Assembly: GCA_031276985.1 (NCBI GenBank)
Contig: JAISMA010000184.1
Location: 1 to 7,161 of the forward strand
Reading direction: 5' to 3'
Length of the DNA stretch: 7,161 bases
Origin: Helicobacteraceae bacterium
Lineage (GTDB): Bacteria > Campylobacterota > Campylobacteria > Campylobacterales > SZUA-545
In this document: positions 1-5,858 of the stretch, in pieces
Layout of the letters: every line of letters begins with the position of its first letter
Position numbering within the stretch: the stretch's first letter is position 1
Made by a program: the position numbers and the translations under genes
The notes under the pieces: model-generated
Told to the model about the DNA's origin: nothing
Seen by the model: only the letters and a program-made list of their open reading frames with translations
Database searches by the model: none

Positions 1-2
1 TT

Positions 3-25
3 CGTCGCTTGTCGCAAGAGCGACG
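3..25. repeat. Short inverted repeat (hairpin) at the window edge
   Basis: The 7-base arms CGTCGCT (3-9) and AGCGACG (19-25) are perfect reverse complements around a 9-base loop. A second small stem, CTTG/CAAG, can form at 8-11 and 15-18. No T-run follows on the plus strand, so it is not a clear terminator. It lies upstream of the pseudopilin start and may be the end of an upstream intergenic region cut off by the window. Confidence 0.3.
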
Positions 26-50
26 TTATCCAGAAGCGCTTGGCAATAAA

Positions 51-55
51 AAGAG
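51..55 (+). promoter_or_regulatory. Ribosome binding site choosing the ATG at 63
   Basis: AAGAG lies seven bases before the ATG at 63. The reading frame is open further upstream to the window edge, with a TTG at 9, but that codon has no comparable purine-rich site within the visible sequence. The ATG at 63 is therefore the preferred start of the pseudopilin gene. Confidence 0.5.
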
Positions 56-62
56 CTACGAA

Positions 63-1007
63 ATGAAAACTAAACCAAGAAGGAAAGCAAAGATGAAACT
101 AAAAGCGCAAGCGCAAACGAAAGTAAAGACAAAGACGCGGGCAAACCCAACGCTAAACCTTCAAAGACTTCCAACGTCGAACTTAAGCAAAGAGCAAGCG
201 ACTAGGGCAAAATCTAAACCAAGAATGAAAGCAAAGGCGATCCCGCAAATAAAACCTAAACCAACGCCAAATACTAACCCAACCGCAAAGCCAACGCTAA
301 ACCTTCAAAGACTTTCAACAAGATTAAAACCAAGGTTAAACCCGCGATCGCAACCGCAACCCAAATCAATATCGTCAGCCTTTACCATAATGGAAACAGT
401 CGTAGCCGTCGTAATCGTAGGCATTTTAGCCGCGATCGCTATCGCCTCCTCTTACGAACCCGATAGGTTAGCTTTGGCTCAAGATCAGATCGTAAGGCAT
501 ATTCGCTATACCCAGCACCTTAGCGTAATGGACGACAAGTTTGATCCGCAAGATCCCAATTGGCGACTTAGGAAATGGCGATTGAGGTTTGGGCATCACG
601 CAAATCCAATCTACGTAGGCGGTTTGCCAAACGGATGGTCTTATACGATCTTCGCGGATAAAGACCCCGAAGCCAGTACCGCGCCTTCCATAAGCGAAAT
701 AGCTCTCGATCCGCATACCAAACTGCTTTTAAGCGGCGGGTTCAACGACTCCCTTAAAACCTCCGATCGCAGAGCCACTCCAGAAATGGCGTTATGGCAT
801 TGGAGAGTAAAAGAGCTTCAATTTACGGGCTGCAATCAAATCATAGGCTTTGACGAAATGGGCAGACCATACAATATGAGCAACTCCGCGTCCGGAACTA
901 CAAGCAAAATCCTAACTACAACTTGCAAAATAACGCTTAAAGACGAAAACGACGATACCGCAAGCGTATGCGTAGAACCCGAAACGGGCTGGACGCACGA
1001 GTGTTGA
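63..1007 (+). CDS. Type II/IV pseudopilin (GspH/FimT-like) with long cationic leader
   Basis: This is a 314-residue protein with a class III prepilin signal. A106|FTIME is followed by a hydrophobic helix (about 112-128, VVAVVIVGILAAIAIA), with Phe at +1 and Glu111 at +5. A prepilin peptidase would cut after Ala106, and the product would sit in the inner membrane or a periplasmic pseudopilus. The ~200-residue globular part has a region rich in W and R (about 167-176), a GFDEMGRPY stretch (262-270) and four cysteines (257, 288, 303, 314) able to form disulfides in the periplasm. These features resemble FimT/GspH-like proteins of Campylobacterota. The odd part is residues 1-105: a Lys/Arg/Pro/Thr/Gln-rich leader with one acidic residue, made of two 48-residue copies, where leaders are normally 6-30 residues. 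No ATG, GTG or TTG lies in frame between codon 55 (ATG at 225) and the cleavage site, so even the latest start leaves about 52 leader residues. No secretion or pilus partner genes are in view. Pseudopilin identity is well supported; subfamily and partner system are not. Confidence 0.8.
   Translation: MKTKPRRKAKMKLKAQAQTKVKTKTRANPTLNLQRLPTSNLSKEQATRAKSKPRMKAKAIPQIKPKPTPNTNPTAKPTLNLQRLSTRLKPRLNPRSQPQPKSISSAFTIMETVVAVVIVGILAAIAIASSYEPDRLALAQDQIVRHIRYTQHLSVMDDKFDPQDPNWRLRKWRLRFGHHANPIYVGGLPNGWSYTIFADKDPEASTAPSISEIALDPHTKLLLSGGFNDSLKTSDRRATPEMALWHWRVKELQFTGCNQIIGFDEMGRPYNMSNSASGTTSKILTTTCKITLKDENDDTASVCVEPETGWTHEC
69..356 (+). repeat. Tandem duplication, two 144-bp units in the pseudopilin leader
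   Basis: Unit 1 runs from about 69 to 212 and unit 2 from 213 to 356. The best-kept blocks are offset by exactly 144 bases. TAAACCAAGA at 70-79 recurs at 214-223. A 35-base block at 141-175 recurs at 285-319 with two mismatches. In protein these give KPR.KAK and PTLNLQRL in both copies. The middle and end of the units have diverged. The offset is 48 codons, so the frame is kept. Confidence 0.75.
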
Positions 1008-1058
1008 GCGGCGCTAAGATAAAGTTGTTAAGACGAGGGCGTTAAGATATGTTGGTTT

Positions 1059-1114
1059 ATGGATTTCGTATTCCTTCGCGCTTGCCTTCGCAAGGGATTG
1101 TCGCGGGGATGACG
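1059..1114. repeat. Degenerate repeat copy A, half-element
   Basis: ATGGATTTCGTATTCCTTCGCGC, which then leads to GGATTGTCGCGGGGATGACG, parallels the block starting at 1243: both have ATGGAT, then TTCCTTCGCGC, then TTGTCGCGGG.ATG. A 5-bp hairpin CTTGC/GCAAG lies at 1081-1094. It looks like the right half of the same element as the next entry, without a clear left arm. Confidence 0.45.
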
Positions 1115-1176
1115 CTTGCGCTCATAAACGAGCAAGTGTTGCGCGAAAATGGCAAAAGGCGATCACGCGAACTTAA

Positions 1177-1311
1177 CGTCATTTCCGCGTAGGCGAGAAT
1201 CTAATAATAAAAAGTTATCAGATTTTGCGATTGTTTGCGGGAATGGATACCCGCTTTCCTTCGCGCCTTACGTCCATAGATGAGCGGATGCTTTGTCGCG
1301 GGCATGGTGAA
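1177..1311. repeat. MITE-like palindromic intergenic element, degenerate
   Basis: The left arm CGTCATTTCCGCG (1177-1189) continues as TAGGCGAGAATCTA. The right part begins GCGGGAATGGATACCCGC (1238-1255) and ends TTGTCGCGGGCATGGTGA (1293-1310). The end read backwards (CATGCCCGCG) mirrors the start (CATTTCCGCG), giving terminal inverted repeats about 135 bp apart. The pattern is the widespread class built on GTCATTCCCGC/GCGGGAATGAC. No transposase is encoded. Mismatches in both arms suggest an old, inactive copy. Confidence 0.5.
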
Positions 1312-1500
1312 AGAATTGCGGGAGCGGCAATTGGGTTCGCATTACGCAATTGGATTTTTGCGGGAAGGTTGGAAAAAGAGATAGCGGATATGGAACGGAA
1401 CGTTATGTATTTACGCCCGTAACTGTGTTTAACGAGTAATAGCGCCTGTAGCGACGCTAAAGCAAAACGAGCTAACGATATTGCGTTGGCGCGTTTCTTG

Positions 1501-1519
1501 GCAAATAAGCGCTTGCGCT
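1501..1519 (-). terminator. Possible weak terminator downstream of yiiX
   Basis: Read on the minus strand, AGCG-CAAG-CGCT (1519-1508) forms a 4-bp stem with a 4-base loop and is followed by TTATTTGC. The stem is short and the T-run is interrupted, so it is at best a weak Rho-independent terminator for the minus-strand operon. Confidence 0.22.
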
Positions 1520-1528
1520 AAACCTTCG

Positions 1529-1540
1529 GCGCGATCGCGC
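1529..1540. repeat. Perfect 12-bp palindrome containing GCGATCGC
   Basis: GCGCGATCGCGC is self-complementary and sits 12 bases beyond the yiiX stop codon. It contains the octamer GCGATCGC, one of four such octamers in the window. It may be a GC-rich hairpin in the yiiX transcript, an instance of the genome-wide CGATCG enrichment, or both. Confidence 0.5.
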
Positions 1541-1551
1541 GCGTTACGGGG

Positions 1552-2160
1552 TTAATTGGATTGGACGGTTTCGAGTAGATCGCTTTCAAATATGGACGCG
1601 GGAGATATTACGGTTTCGTCTATCGGTATATTATCGCCGTAGCGCTCTTTTAATTTTGCTTTTACCGCATTGTCGCTTAAATCAAATTCGCCTAATTTTT
1701 GCAGTTTTCCTATTTCTATATTCGCGCCTCTTTTGTAGATTTTCCACACAAGCTCGGAGCAGTAAATTTTATCGTCGCTCCAATTAAACGTTAAATCATA
1801 GTTTTTGCCTTCTAGTTTTTTACTTTCTTCTTTCATCTTTGCGATCGTTTGCGCGTTCAGAATTGTGTCCGCGTTTTTAAGTCTTTTTGCGACATATTTG
1901 CCGTTTTCGCCTCTTTTTATCCATGTTTCAAGCGGCGTTAATCGCGTGGTTTTTATCGCTTCAAACACATAAAGTTTGCCTTCATGCAAAACAATCAATC
2001 CCACATGCGAATATTTCGATTTTGTCGCGGCTTGGATAGCTTTGCTTTGGCTTGACAGCGAAGTTTGAAAGATAATATCTCCCTCCTTTAACTCCGCGCC
2101 GCGCATTTCTGCGACGCATAAACCAACCAGCGCCAACGCTAAAATAGCTTTATTTATCAT
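1552..2160 (-). CDS. yiiX: YiiX-family permuted NlpC/P60 (C92-type) cysteine hydrolase, exported
   Basis: This 202-residue protein is, from memory, the same length as E. coli YiiX and aligns with it end to end. Shared blocks are GDIIFQ.S.SSQSKAIQ.AT (27-46), YSH.G (50-54), YVFEA (64-68), GKYV (87-90), WSDD..YCSE.VWK (127-140) and KLKERYG.NIP..ETV (170 onward). Likely catalytic residues are His52, Glu67 and Cys134; His before Cys is the order of the circularly permuted YaeF/YiiX branch. The family fold suggests hydrolysis of an amide or ester bond, but I know of no firmly established substrate. A hydrophobic stretch (5-17) suggests Sec export. The Cys at 15 lacks a proper lipobox, so a lipoprotein is unlikely. 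The frame is open upstream to 2274, but the ATG at 2160 gives the signal peptide and YiiX length. It overlaps the upstream propeller gene by 11 nt (ATGATAAATAA), so its translation is probably coupled. The family call is secure. Confidence 0.92.
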   Translation of the reverse strand: MINKAILALALVGLCVAEMRGAELKEGDIIFQTSLSSQSKAIQAATKSKYSHVGLIVLHEGKLYVFEAIKTTRLTPLETWIKRGENGKYVAKRLKNADTILNAQTIAKMKEESKKLEGKNYDLTFNWSDDKIYCSELVWKIYKRGANIEIGKLQKLGEFDLSDNAVKAKLKERYGDNIPIDETVISPASIFESDLLETVQSN

Positions 2161-3214
2161 CGTCGTTTTCCCCGCTTGTTTGTTGATTGAAAGAGTAAGG
2201 ATACAGGACAAATTCGGCTTGTTTTTCGGGATTTTTCGGAGGAAAAATATCTGAATTTTTCGCAAACCAAACATCGCCTTCGCTATCTATAGCAAACAGA
2301 TAAATGCCCGCGCCGAACGCTTTAATTTTTGCGTCTAAACGTATGCGCTTAACCCGAAAAGCGTTTTGGCTATCGTTTTTTGATTTTGTAATCTCTACCG
2401 CCCATAAAGCGCCGTTTTTATCCAAAGCGTAGATTCCGTTGAATCTGGTTAGCGAAACTGCCGTAATAGCGCCTAAACCGTCGATTTTAGCAAGTTTCCA
2501 ATTTTCAAAATACCATAAGTTTCCAGCCTCGTCTATAAGCGCCGCTTTTTGTCCCCAATTCATACTAATATCTTGGAATTTAACGTCGGCTTTAATCTCG
2601 CTAAGCGATAGCGGACATACGCCCGTTATCATACTTATTGAGTCCGCCGACCATAAAGCGCCGTTTGCGTCAATCGCCAGCGCCGCGAACTCATATTTCG
2701 CCGCCGCTATTTTTTTGAAACGAACGTCGTTTTTAACTTTTGTAACTAAGAACGCGCCGTTATCTTTTGTCGCGCAACTCGCGGCGACGTATAAAACGCC
2801 TGTATTATCCAGCAGCAGTACGCTATCCCAGCCTGACGCAATATCGGATATTTTCATTTTTAGCGGGATTTTGGCGAACCTATGCAATGCGTTTTGTCGA
2901 CTGTCTAAATTAAACCCCGCAAGCCATATTTCGCCGTTTGAATCAAGCGCGATCGACCTTGTTAGGCTTGTCGATATTTTTGTTATTCGCGCATTGATAT
3001 TAAGTCGCTCAAACTCTTCGCGAACCGTGTGTCCGTCCAAATCGCCCAAGCCAAGCGAGCCGTTTCGATTTGGTACGTTTAACTCGTGTTTTGCAAATAA
3101 CCCGCCGTTTTCATCGAGTAAAAAGACATTGCTGCCTCCGCTTTCAACCGCGACAAAATCTCCGCCAATCAAAGCGACGCAGAAGACAAACGCCGCGACA
3201 AACAATTTAACCAT
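2150..3214 (-). CDS. Secreted RCC1-like seven-motif beta-propeller protein
   Basis: This 354-residue protein begins with a short hydrophobic segment (3-17, after MVK), so export is likely; the cleavage site is unclear. Seven copies of an RCC1-like strand motif, hydrophobic-D-x-x-G-x-hydrophobic-aromatic, occur at 33-40, 90-97, 135-142, 181-188, 227-234, 264-271 and 309-316, mostly 45-46 residues apart. Blade 1 also has a classical RCC1 element, NGSLGLGD followed by a hydrophobic stretch (51-90). Seven motifs fit a seven-bladed propeller, usually a binding platform rather than an enzyme. The C-terminal tail (about 318-354) is not part of the repeats and ends in an acidic ENDDDK. The start is ATG at 3214 after AAAGGAG; a TTG sits just before it. 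It is the first gene of a two-gene unit with yiiX. The partner is unknown: a cell-wall, surface or YiiX-binding role is inference only. Confidence 0.8.
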   Translation of the reverse strand: MVKLFVAAFVFCVALIGGDFVAVESGGSNVFLLDENGGLFAKHELNVPNRNGSLGLGDLDGHTVREEFERLNINARITKISTSLTRSIALDSNGEIWLAGFNLDSRQNALHRFAKIPLKMKISDIASGWDSVLLLDNTGVLYVAASCATKDNGAFLVTKVKNDVRFKKIAAAKYEFAALAIDANGALWSADSISMITGVCPLSLSEIKADVKFQDISMNWGQKAALIDEAGNLWYFENWKLAKIDGLGAITAVSLTRFNGIYALDKNGALWAVEITKSKNDSQNAFRVKRIRLDAKIKAFGAGIYLFAIDSEGDVWFAKNSDIFPPKNPEKQAEFVLYPYSFNQQTSGENDDDK

Positions 3215-3219
3215 CAAAG

Positions 3220-3226
3220 CTCCTTT
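3220..3226 (-). promoter_or_regulatory. Strong ribosome binding site of the propeller gene
   Basis: On the minus strand AAAGGAG ends five bases before the ATG at 3214. This near-consensus site favours that ATG over the TTG codon immediately before it. Confidence 0.75.
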
Positions 3227-3244
3227 AGAAGCGAATTTGCCCTT

Positions 3245-3272
3245 AAGCGTAACCAGTCGATATTTTACGCTT
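3245..3272 (-). promoter_or_regulatory. Inverted repeat in the leader of the propeller/yiiX unit
   Basis: AAGCGTAA (3245-3252) and TTACGCTT (3265-3272) are perfect 8-bp arms separated by 12 bases, in the 103-nt gap between flgE and the propeller gene. No T-run follows on either strand, so it is not a standard terminator. It could be an operator dyad or an mRNA leader hairpin. A TAAAAT hexamer on the minus strand (3267-3262) overlaps one arm and might be a -10 box, but no good -35 is seen 16-18 bases upstream. A second 6-bp pair, TTTGCG/CGCAAA, lies at 3272-3277 and 3290-3295. Confidence 0.35.
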
Positions 3273-3301
3273 TTGCGGATTTTGAAGGGCGCAAAGGCTT
3301 G

Positions 3302-3349
3302 TTAGCGTTTGAGATTATTAGCGTTTTAGATTGATAGCGTTTTGGATTA
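3302..3349. repeat. Three tandem copies of a 16-bp unit across the flgE stop
   Basis: Units at 3302-3317 (TTAGCGTTTGAGATTA), 3318-3333 (TTAGCGTTTTAGATTG) and 3334-3349 (ATAGCGTTTTGGATTA) differ from each other at only a few positions. Two copies lie inside the last codons of flgE and the third lies beyond the stop. Because 16 is not a multiple of three, each copy is read in a different frame; the flgE stop TAA is formed at the edge of the middle copy and a second TAA follows directly. Confidence 0.8.
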
Positions 3350-5858
3350 GCTGATCGTTAGTCGTGATCGCTTTCGCCGCGCCTTCGTACGATCGCTGAT
3401 AGATAATCAGATCGCTTAACGCCGTCGCCGCTTGTACGTTGCTGCTTTCAAGCGTATTTGCCGTTACCAGCGGCAGTTGCGCGCCGTTTGAATCGACGTA
3501 GAAAAACGGCTCGCCCGAATTGGCGCTTTGCATAAATTGATTGCTTCCAATTCGCATAAGCCCCTGATCGTTTGCAAAGTGATAAACGGCAATCTGCGCG
3601 ATCGCGCTCTGTTTTCCGTTGTCGAAAACGGCGATGATATTACCGCGCTCGTCGATTGCGTAGCGTTCCAGATTGCCCTCGATAACGCCGTCGGCGCTAA
3701 GACTCGCGCTTTGCGCGAAGCCGTTGTTGGATTGCAGGTTGAATTTGAAGTCGATAGGCGTTTGGTAGTTGTCCAGAACGACGCTTGGAGCGCCGATCGC
3801 CGCGCCGTTTTGATCGAAAGCGATTGTTTTCGTTTGAACGGAGATCGTTTTGTAGGCTTCAAGCGAGGCGGAGCTTGCCGAAGCGTTAGCCGTTAGCGTC
3901 GCGTTTAACGGCGAAAAGAGCCGCGCCAATCCTTCGGGCGAGTTCTCGGCGCTATAAACGCCGCTCAAGAGCGTTTGCCCCGCGCCGTTTGAAAGCGTTA
4001 TTTTGCCGTCCGCCGCGCCGACGGACGCGTCCGCGAGATTTGCGATTTGATTTATCGCGCCGATATATTCGCCAATCGTCTCGCCTTGCGAATAGGTTAC
4101 GCGCCCGAAGCTCGCGGAGGCGAGATCGACGTTTGGCAAAGAGCTTGCGCCGTTCGTAAAATGCAGACTATCGCCTTTTGGATACACGGTAAGCGTCGCG
4201 CCGTCGCGGCTTGTTTGATAACCCGCCGCCTCCAGCGTCGCGCCGATCGCGCTTGCAATGTCCGTCGCGCCGTCGCCGTCCGCGCCGATATGTTCGTAGG
4301 TCGCGCCGTCCAGCGTAAAGCGTACAAACGGCGCCGCGCCGTCGCTTTGATCGCCCGAAAGCCTCAGCGAAAGCCCAAGTCCGTTCGCCGTCGAAACGGG
4401 TTGTTTGCCAAAGCTAAACCACAGATTTTCGCCGCCTTTGAGCCCAAGCGCTTTGCCGCTTTGAACAATCGCGCCAAGATCGGAATCCGCGCTCATGGTT
4501 TCAAGCCGTTTTAGTCTCGCTTCCGCCTCGTAAGTCGCGCCGACGCTTGCGCCGCTTGGAGCGACAAGCCGCGCCTCGCTTGAAAGAACGAGGCTTTCGC
4601 CGTTTGGCGAGATCGCCTTTTGTTCCGCGCCGATTGCGGATTGTTTGAACGCGCCGCTTGCAAACGCGGTTTTTTCCAAGCCGTCAAACGCCGCAAACGC
4701 CGACAAAAGCGCCTGCGGCGAGTTTCCGCCGTCCGCGACGAGCAGCGAAAGATTTTGAAGGCTGTTCGCCGCGATCCTGCCGTTGTAATCGACGAGAAAA
4801 TTCGCTTGCGGATAGATAGCGCGCGCCGTTTGCGCGAGCGCCTCTTGCAAGCCTTCAAGCGTATCGTTTTCGCCCGCCGTCCATATCGCGGCGTTTAGCG
4901 GCGCGAGAAACGGATCGCTTGAATTGGCGATTGAAAGCGCGTTTTGCGAGGAGATCGCGATATTCGCGCCGCTTCTTGCGGCGTTCGCTACGCCGCTTGC
5001 GTTGATCGCGTTTGTTATCGCCTCGCCGATTTCGTCCTCGCTTGCGCCGAGCGCCCACGAGACGTTTATCGCCGCGCCGTTTAACTCGAAACTAAGCGGC
5101 GAGTTTATATGCGGATTGATTGTTATCGTCTTTTTGATTTCGCCAAGCGCGGCGAATACTCCGTCGTTATCGCCCGCCGCGATCAGCAGATTGTCCCCGC
5201 TTTTTAGCCCCATAAAAGCGCCGTTTTGATCGTATAGCGATTTAAGCGGCGCGTTTGCGTTTGCCGCCGCGCTCGCCGCCGCGAGGCTTGGCAGATTGGC
5301 GTTTAGCGCGGCGTTTTTGGTGGCGCTCGGCGGATAGACTATGTTTTCGGGCGCGATCACGGGTTTTTGCGCGGCTACGGGCGCGATCTCGCCCGCGTTC
5401 GCGTTTGGAACTATCTTCCACATGCCGTTTTCGTTGATCATATTTCCCCAGCTTGTGCCTAAAAGATAGTTTCCGTTTTGCGTTACGACGTTTCCGTTCG
5501 CGTCGCGGCTAAACGCGCCGTCGCGGGTATAGGCGATCTCTTTCGCGTCGTAAATGTTTGAGCCGACCACGCCAAACCAGCCGTCTTCGTTGATCGCCAC
5601 GTCGAAAACGTTATCGGTTTGCGACCTCGCGCCGCTTCGCAGATCGATTGCCGTCGCGCTCGTTTTTACCCCTACGCCGTCGTCGCTTGAAAGCGTACCC
5701 GAATTTGTCGACAAATAACGGCTAAAAAGCGCGCCGAATTCCATAACGCTTGCGCGATAACCCGTCGTATTGATATTGGCGATATTATTAGCGGTCGTAT
5801 CGATCGCCGTTTGATTAGTTTTCGCGCCCGTGAGCGCGCTCCAAAAACCGCCGTTCAT
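3318..5858 (-). CDS. flgE: Flagellar hook protein FlgE, long form
   Basis: This is the subunit that polymerises into the extracellular flagellar hook after export by the flagellar type III system. Conserved ends are clear: the N-terminal rod/hook motif TTANNIANINTTGYRA (21-36), DVAINEDGWFGV (86-97), TRDGAFSRDANGNVVTQNG (111-129), and near the C-terminus GLMRIGSNQF (766-775), NSGEP (780-784), NTLESSNV (801-808) and LIIYQRSYEGAAKAI (817-831), ending in INLKR. The 846 residues far exceed enteric FlgE (about 400). The extra mass is an Ala/Ser/Gly/Asn-rich centre (about 150-700) with motifs resembling flagellin-type insert repeats. There is no cysteine. The start ATG overlaps the flgD stop by 4 nt, so the two are translationally coupled. 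Placement after fliK and flgD matches the operon-located hook genes of Helicobacter and Campylobacter; those genomes also carry a second flgE elsewhere, so it is uncertain whether this is the major or an accessory hook subunit. Confidence 0.93.
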   Translation of the reverse strand: MNGGFWSALTGAKTNQTAIDTTANNIANINTTGYRASVMEFGALFSRYLSTNSGTLSSDDGVGVKTSATAIDLRSGARSQTDNVFDVAINEDGWFGVVGSNIYDAKEIAYTRDGAFSRDANGNVVTQNGNYLLGTSWGNMINENGMWKIVPNANAGEIAPVAAQKPVIAPENIVYPPSATKNAALNANLPSLAAASAAANANAPLKSLYDQNGAFMGLKSGDNLLIAAGDNDGVFAALGEIKKTITINPHINSPLSFELNGAAINVSWALGASEDEIGEAITNAINASGVANAARSGANIAISSQNALSIANSSDPFLAPLNAAIWTAGENDTLEGLQEALAQTARAIYPQANFLVDYNGRIAANSLQNLSLLVADGGNSPQALLSAFAAFDGLEKTAFASGAFKQSAIGAEQKAISPNGESLVLSSEARLVAPSGASVGATYEAEARLKRLETMSADSDLGAIVQSGKALGLKGGENLWFSFGKQPVSTANGLGLSLRLSGDQSDGAAPFVRFTLDGATYEHIGADGDGATDIASAIGATLEAAGYQTSRDGATLTVYPKGDSLHFTNGASSLPNVDLASASFGRVTYSQGETIGEYIGAINQIANLADASVGAADGKITLSNGAGQTLLSGVYSAENSPEGLARLFSPLNATLTANASASSASLEAYKTISVQTKTIAFDQNGAAIGAPSVVLDNYQTPIDFKFNLQSNNGFAQSASLSADGVIEGNLERYAIDERGNIIAVFDNGKQSAIAQIAVYHFANDQGLMRIGSNQFMQSANSGEPFFYVDSNGAQLPLVTANTLESSNVQAATALSDLIIYQRSYEGAAKAITTNDQLIQNAINLKR

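Larger units (their letters stand above)
1008..1551. other. Non-coding convergent region with decayed repeats
   Basis: This 544-bp gap lies between the 3' ends of the pseudopilin gene (plus) and yiiX (minus). It has no convincing gene. The one longer open frame (1225-1422, plus) runs through a palindromic repeat and has no family resemblance. The left part holds decayed copies of a repeat of the type (G)TCATTCCCGCG...GCGGGAATGAC. The right end holds short palindromes next to the yiiX stop. Positions about 1320-1500 show no recognisable feature. Confidence 0.6.

Noticed and set aside
1081..1140. Hairpins downstream of the pseudopilin gene as its terminator
   Set aside because: The stems are short or bulged, no T-run follows, and they belong to the degenerate repeat element.
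1225..1422. Plus-strand open frame of 65 codons in the intergenic region
   Set aside because: It runs through the palindromic repeat (its FAGMD start is a typical spurious translation of GCGGGAATGGA), lacks a family resemblance and a clear ribosome binding site.
2161..2274. 38-codon N-terminal extension of yiiX
   Set aside because: It lies wholly inside the propeller gene, would bury the signal peptide, and makes the protein longer than YiiX relatives; the ATG at 2160 fits better.
2439..3305. 288-codon plus-strand frame opposite the propeller gene
   Set aside because: It is antisense to a protein with clear repeat motifs and a signal peptide; its Ser/Ala/Pro-rich translation is a composition artefact.
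4047..5437. Several open frames antisense to or out of frame with flgE
   Set aside because: The GC-rich Ala-codon content of flgE suppresses stops in other frames; the translations are Arg/Ala-rich with no domain features, while flgE is recognisable end to end.
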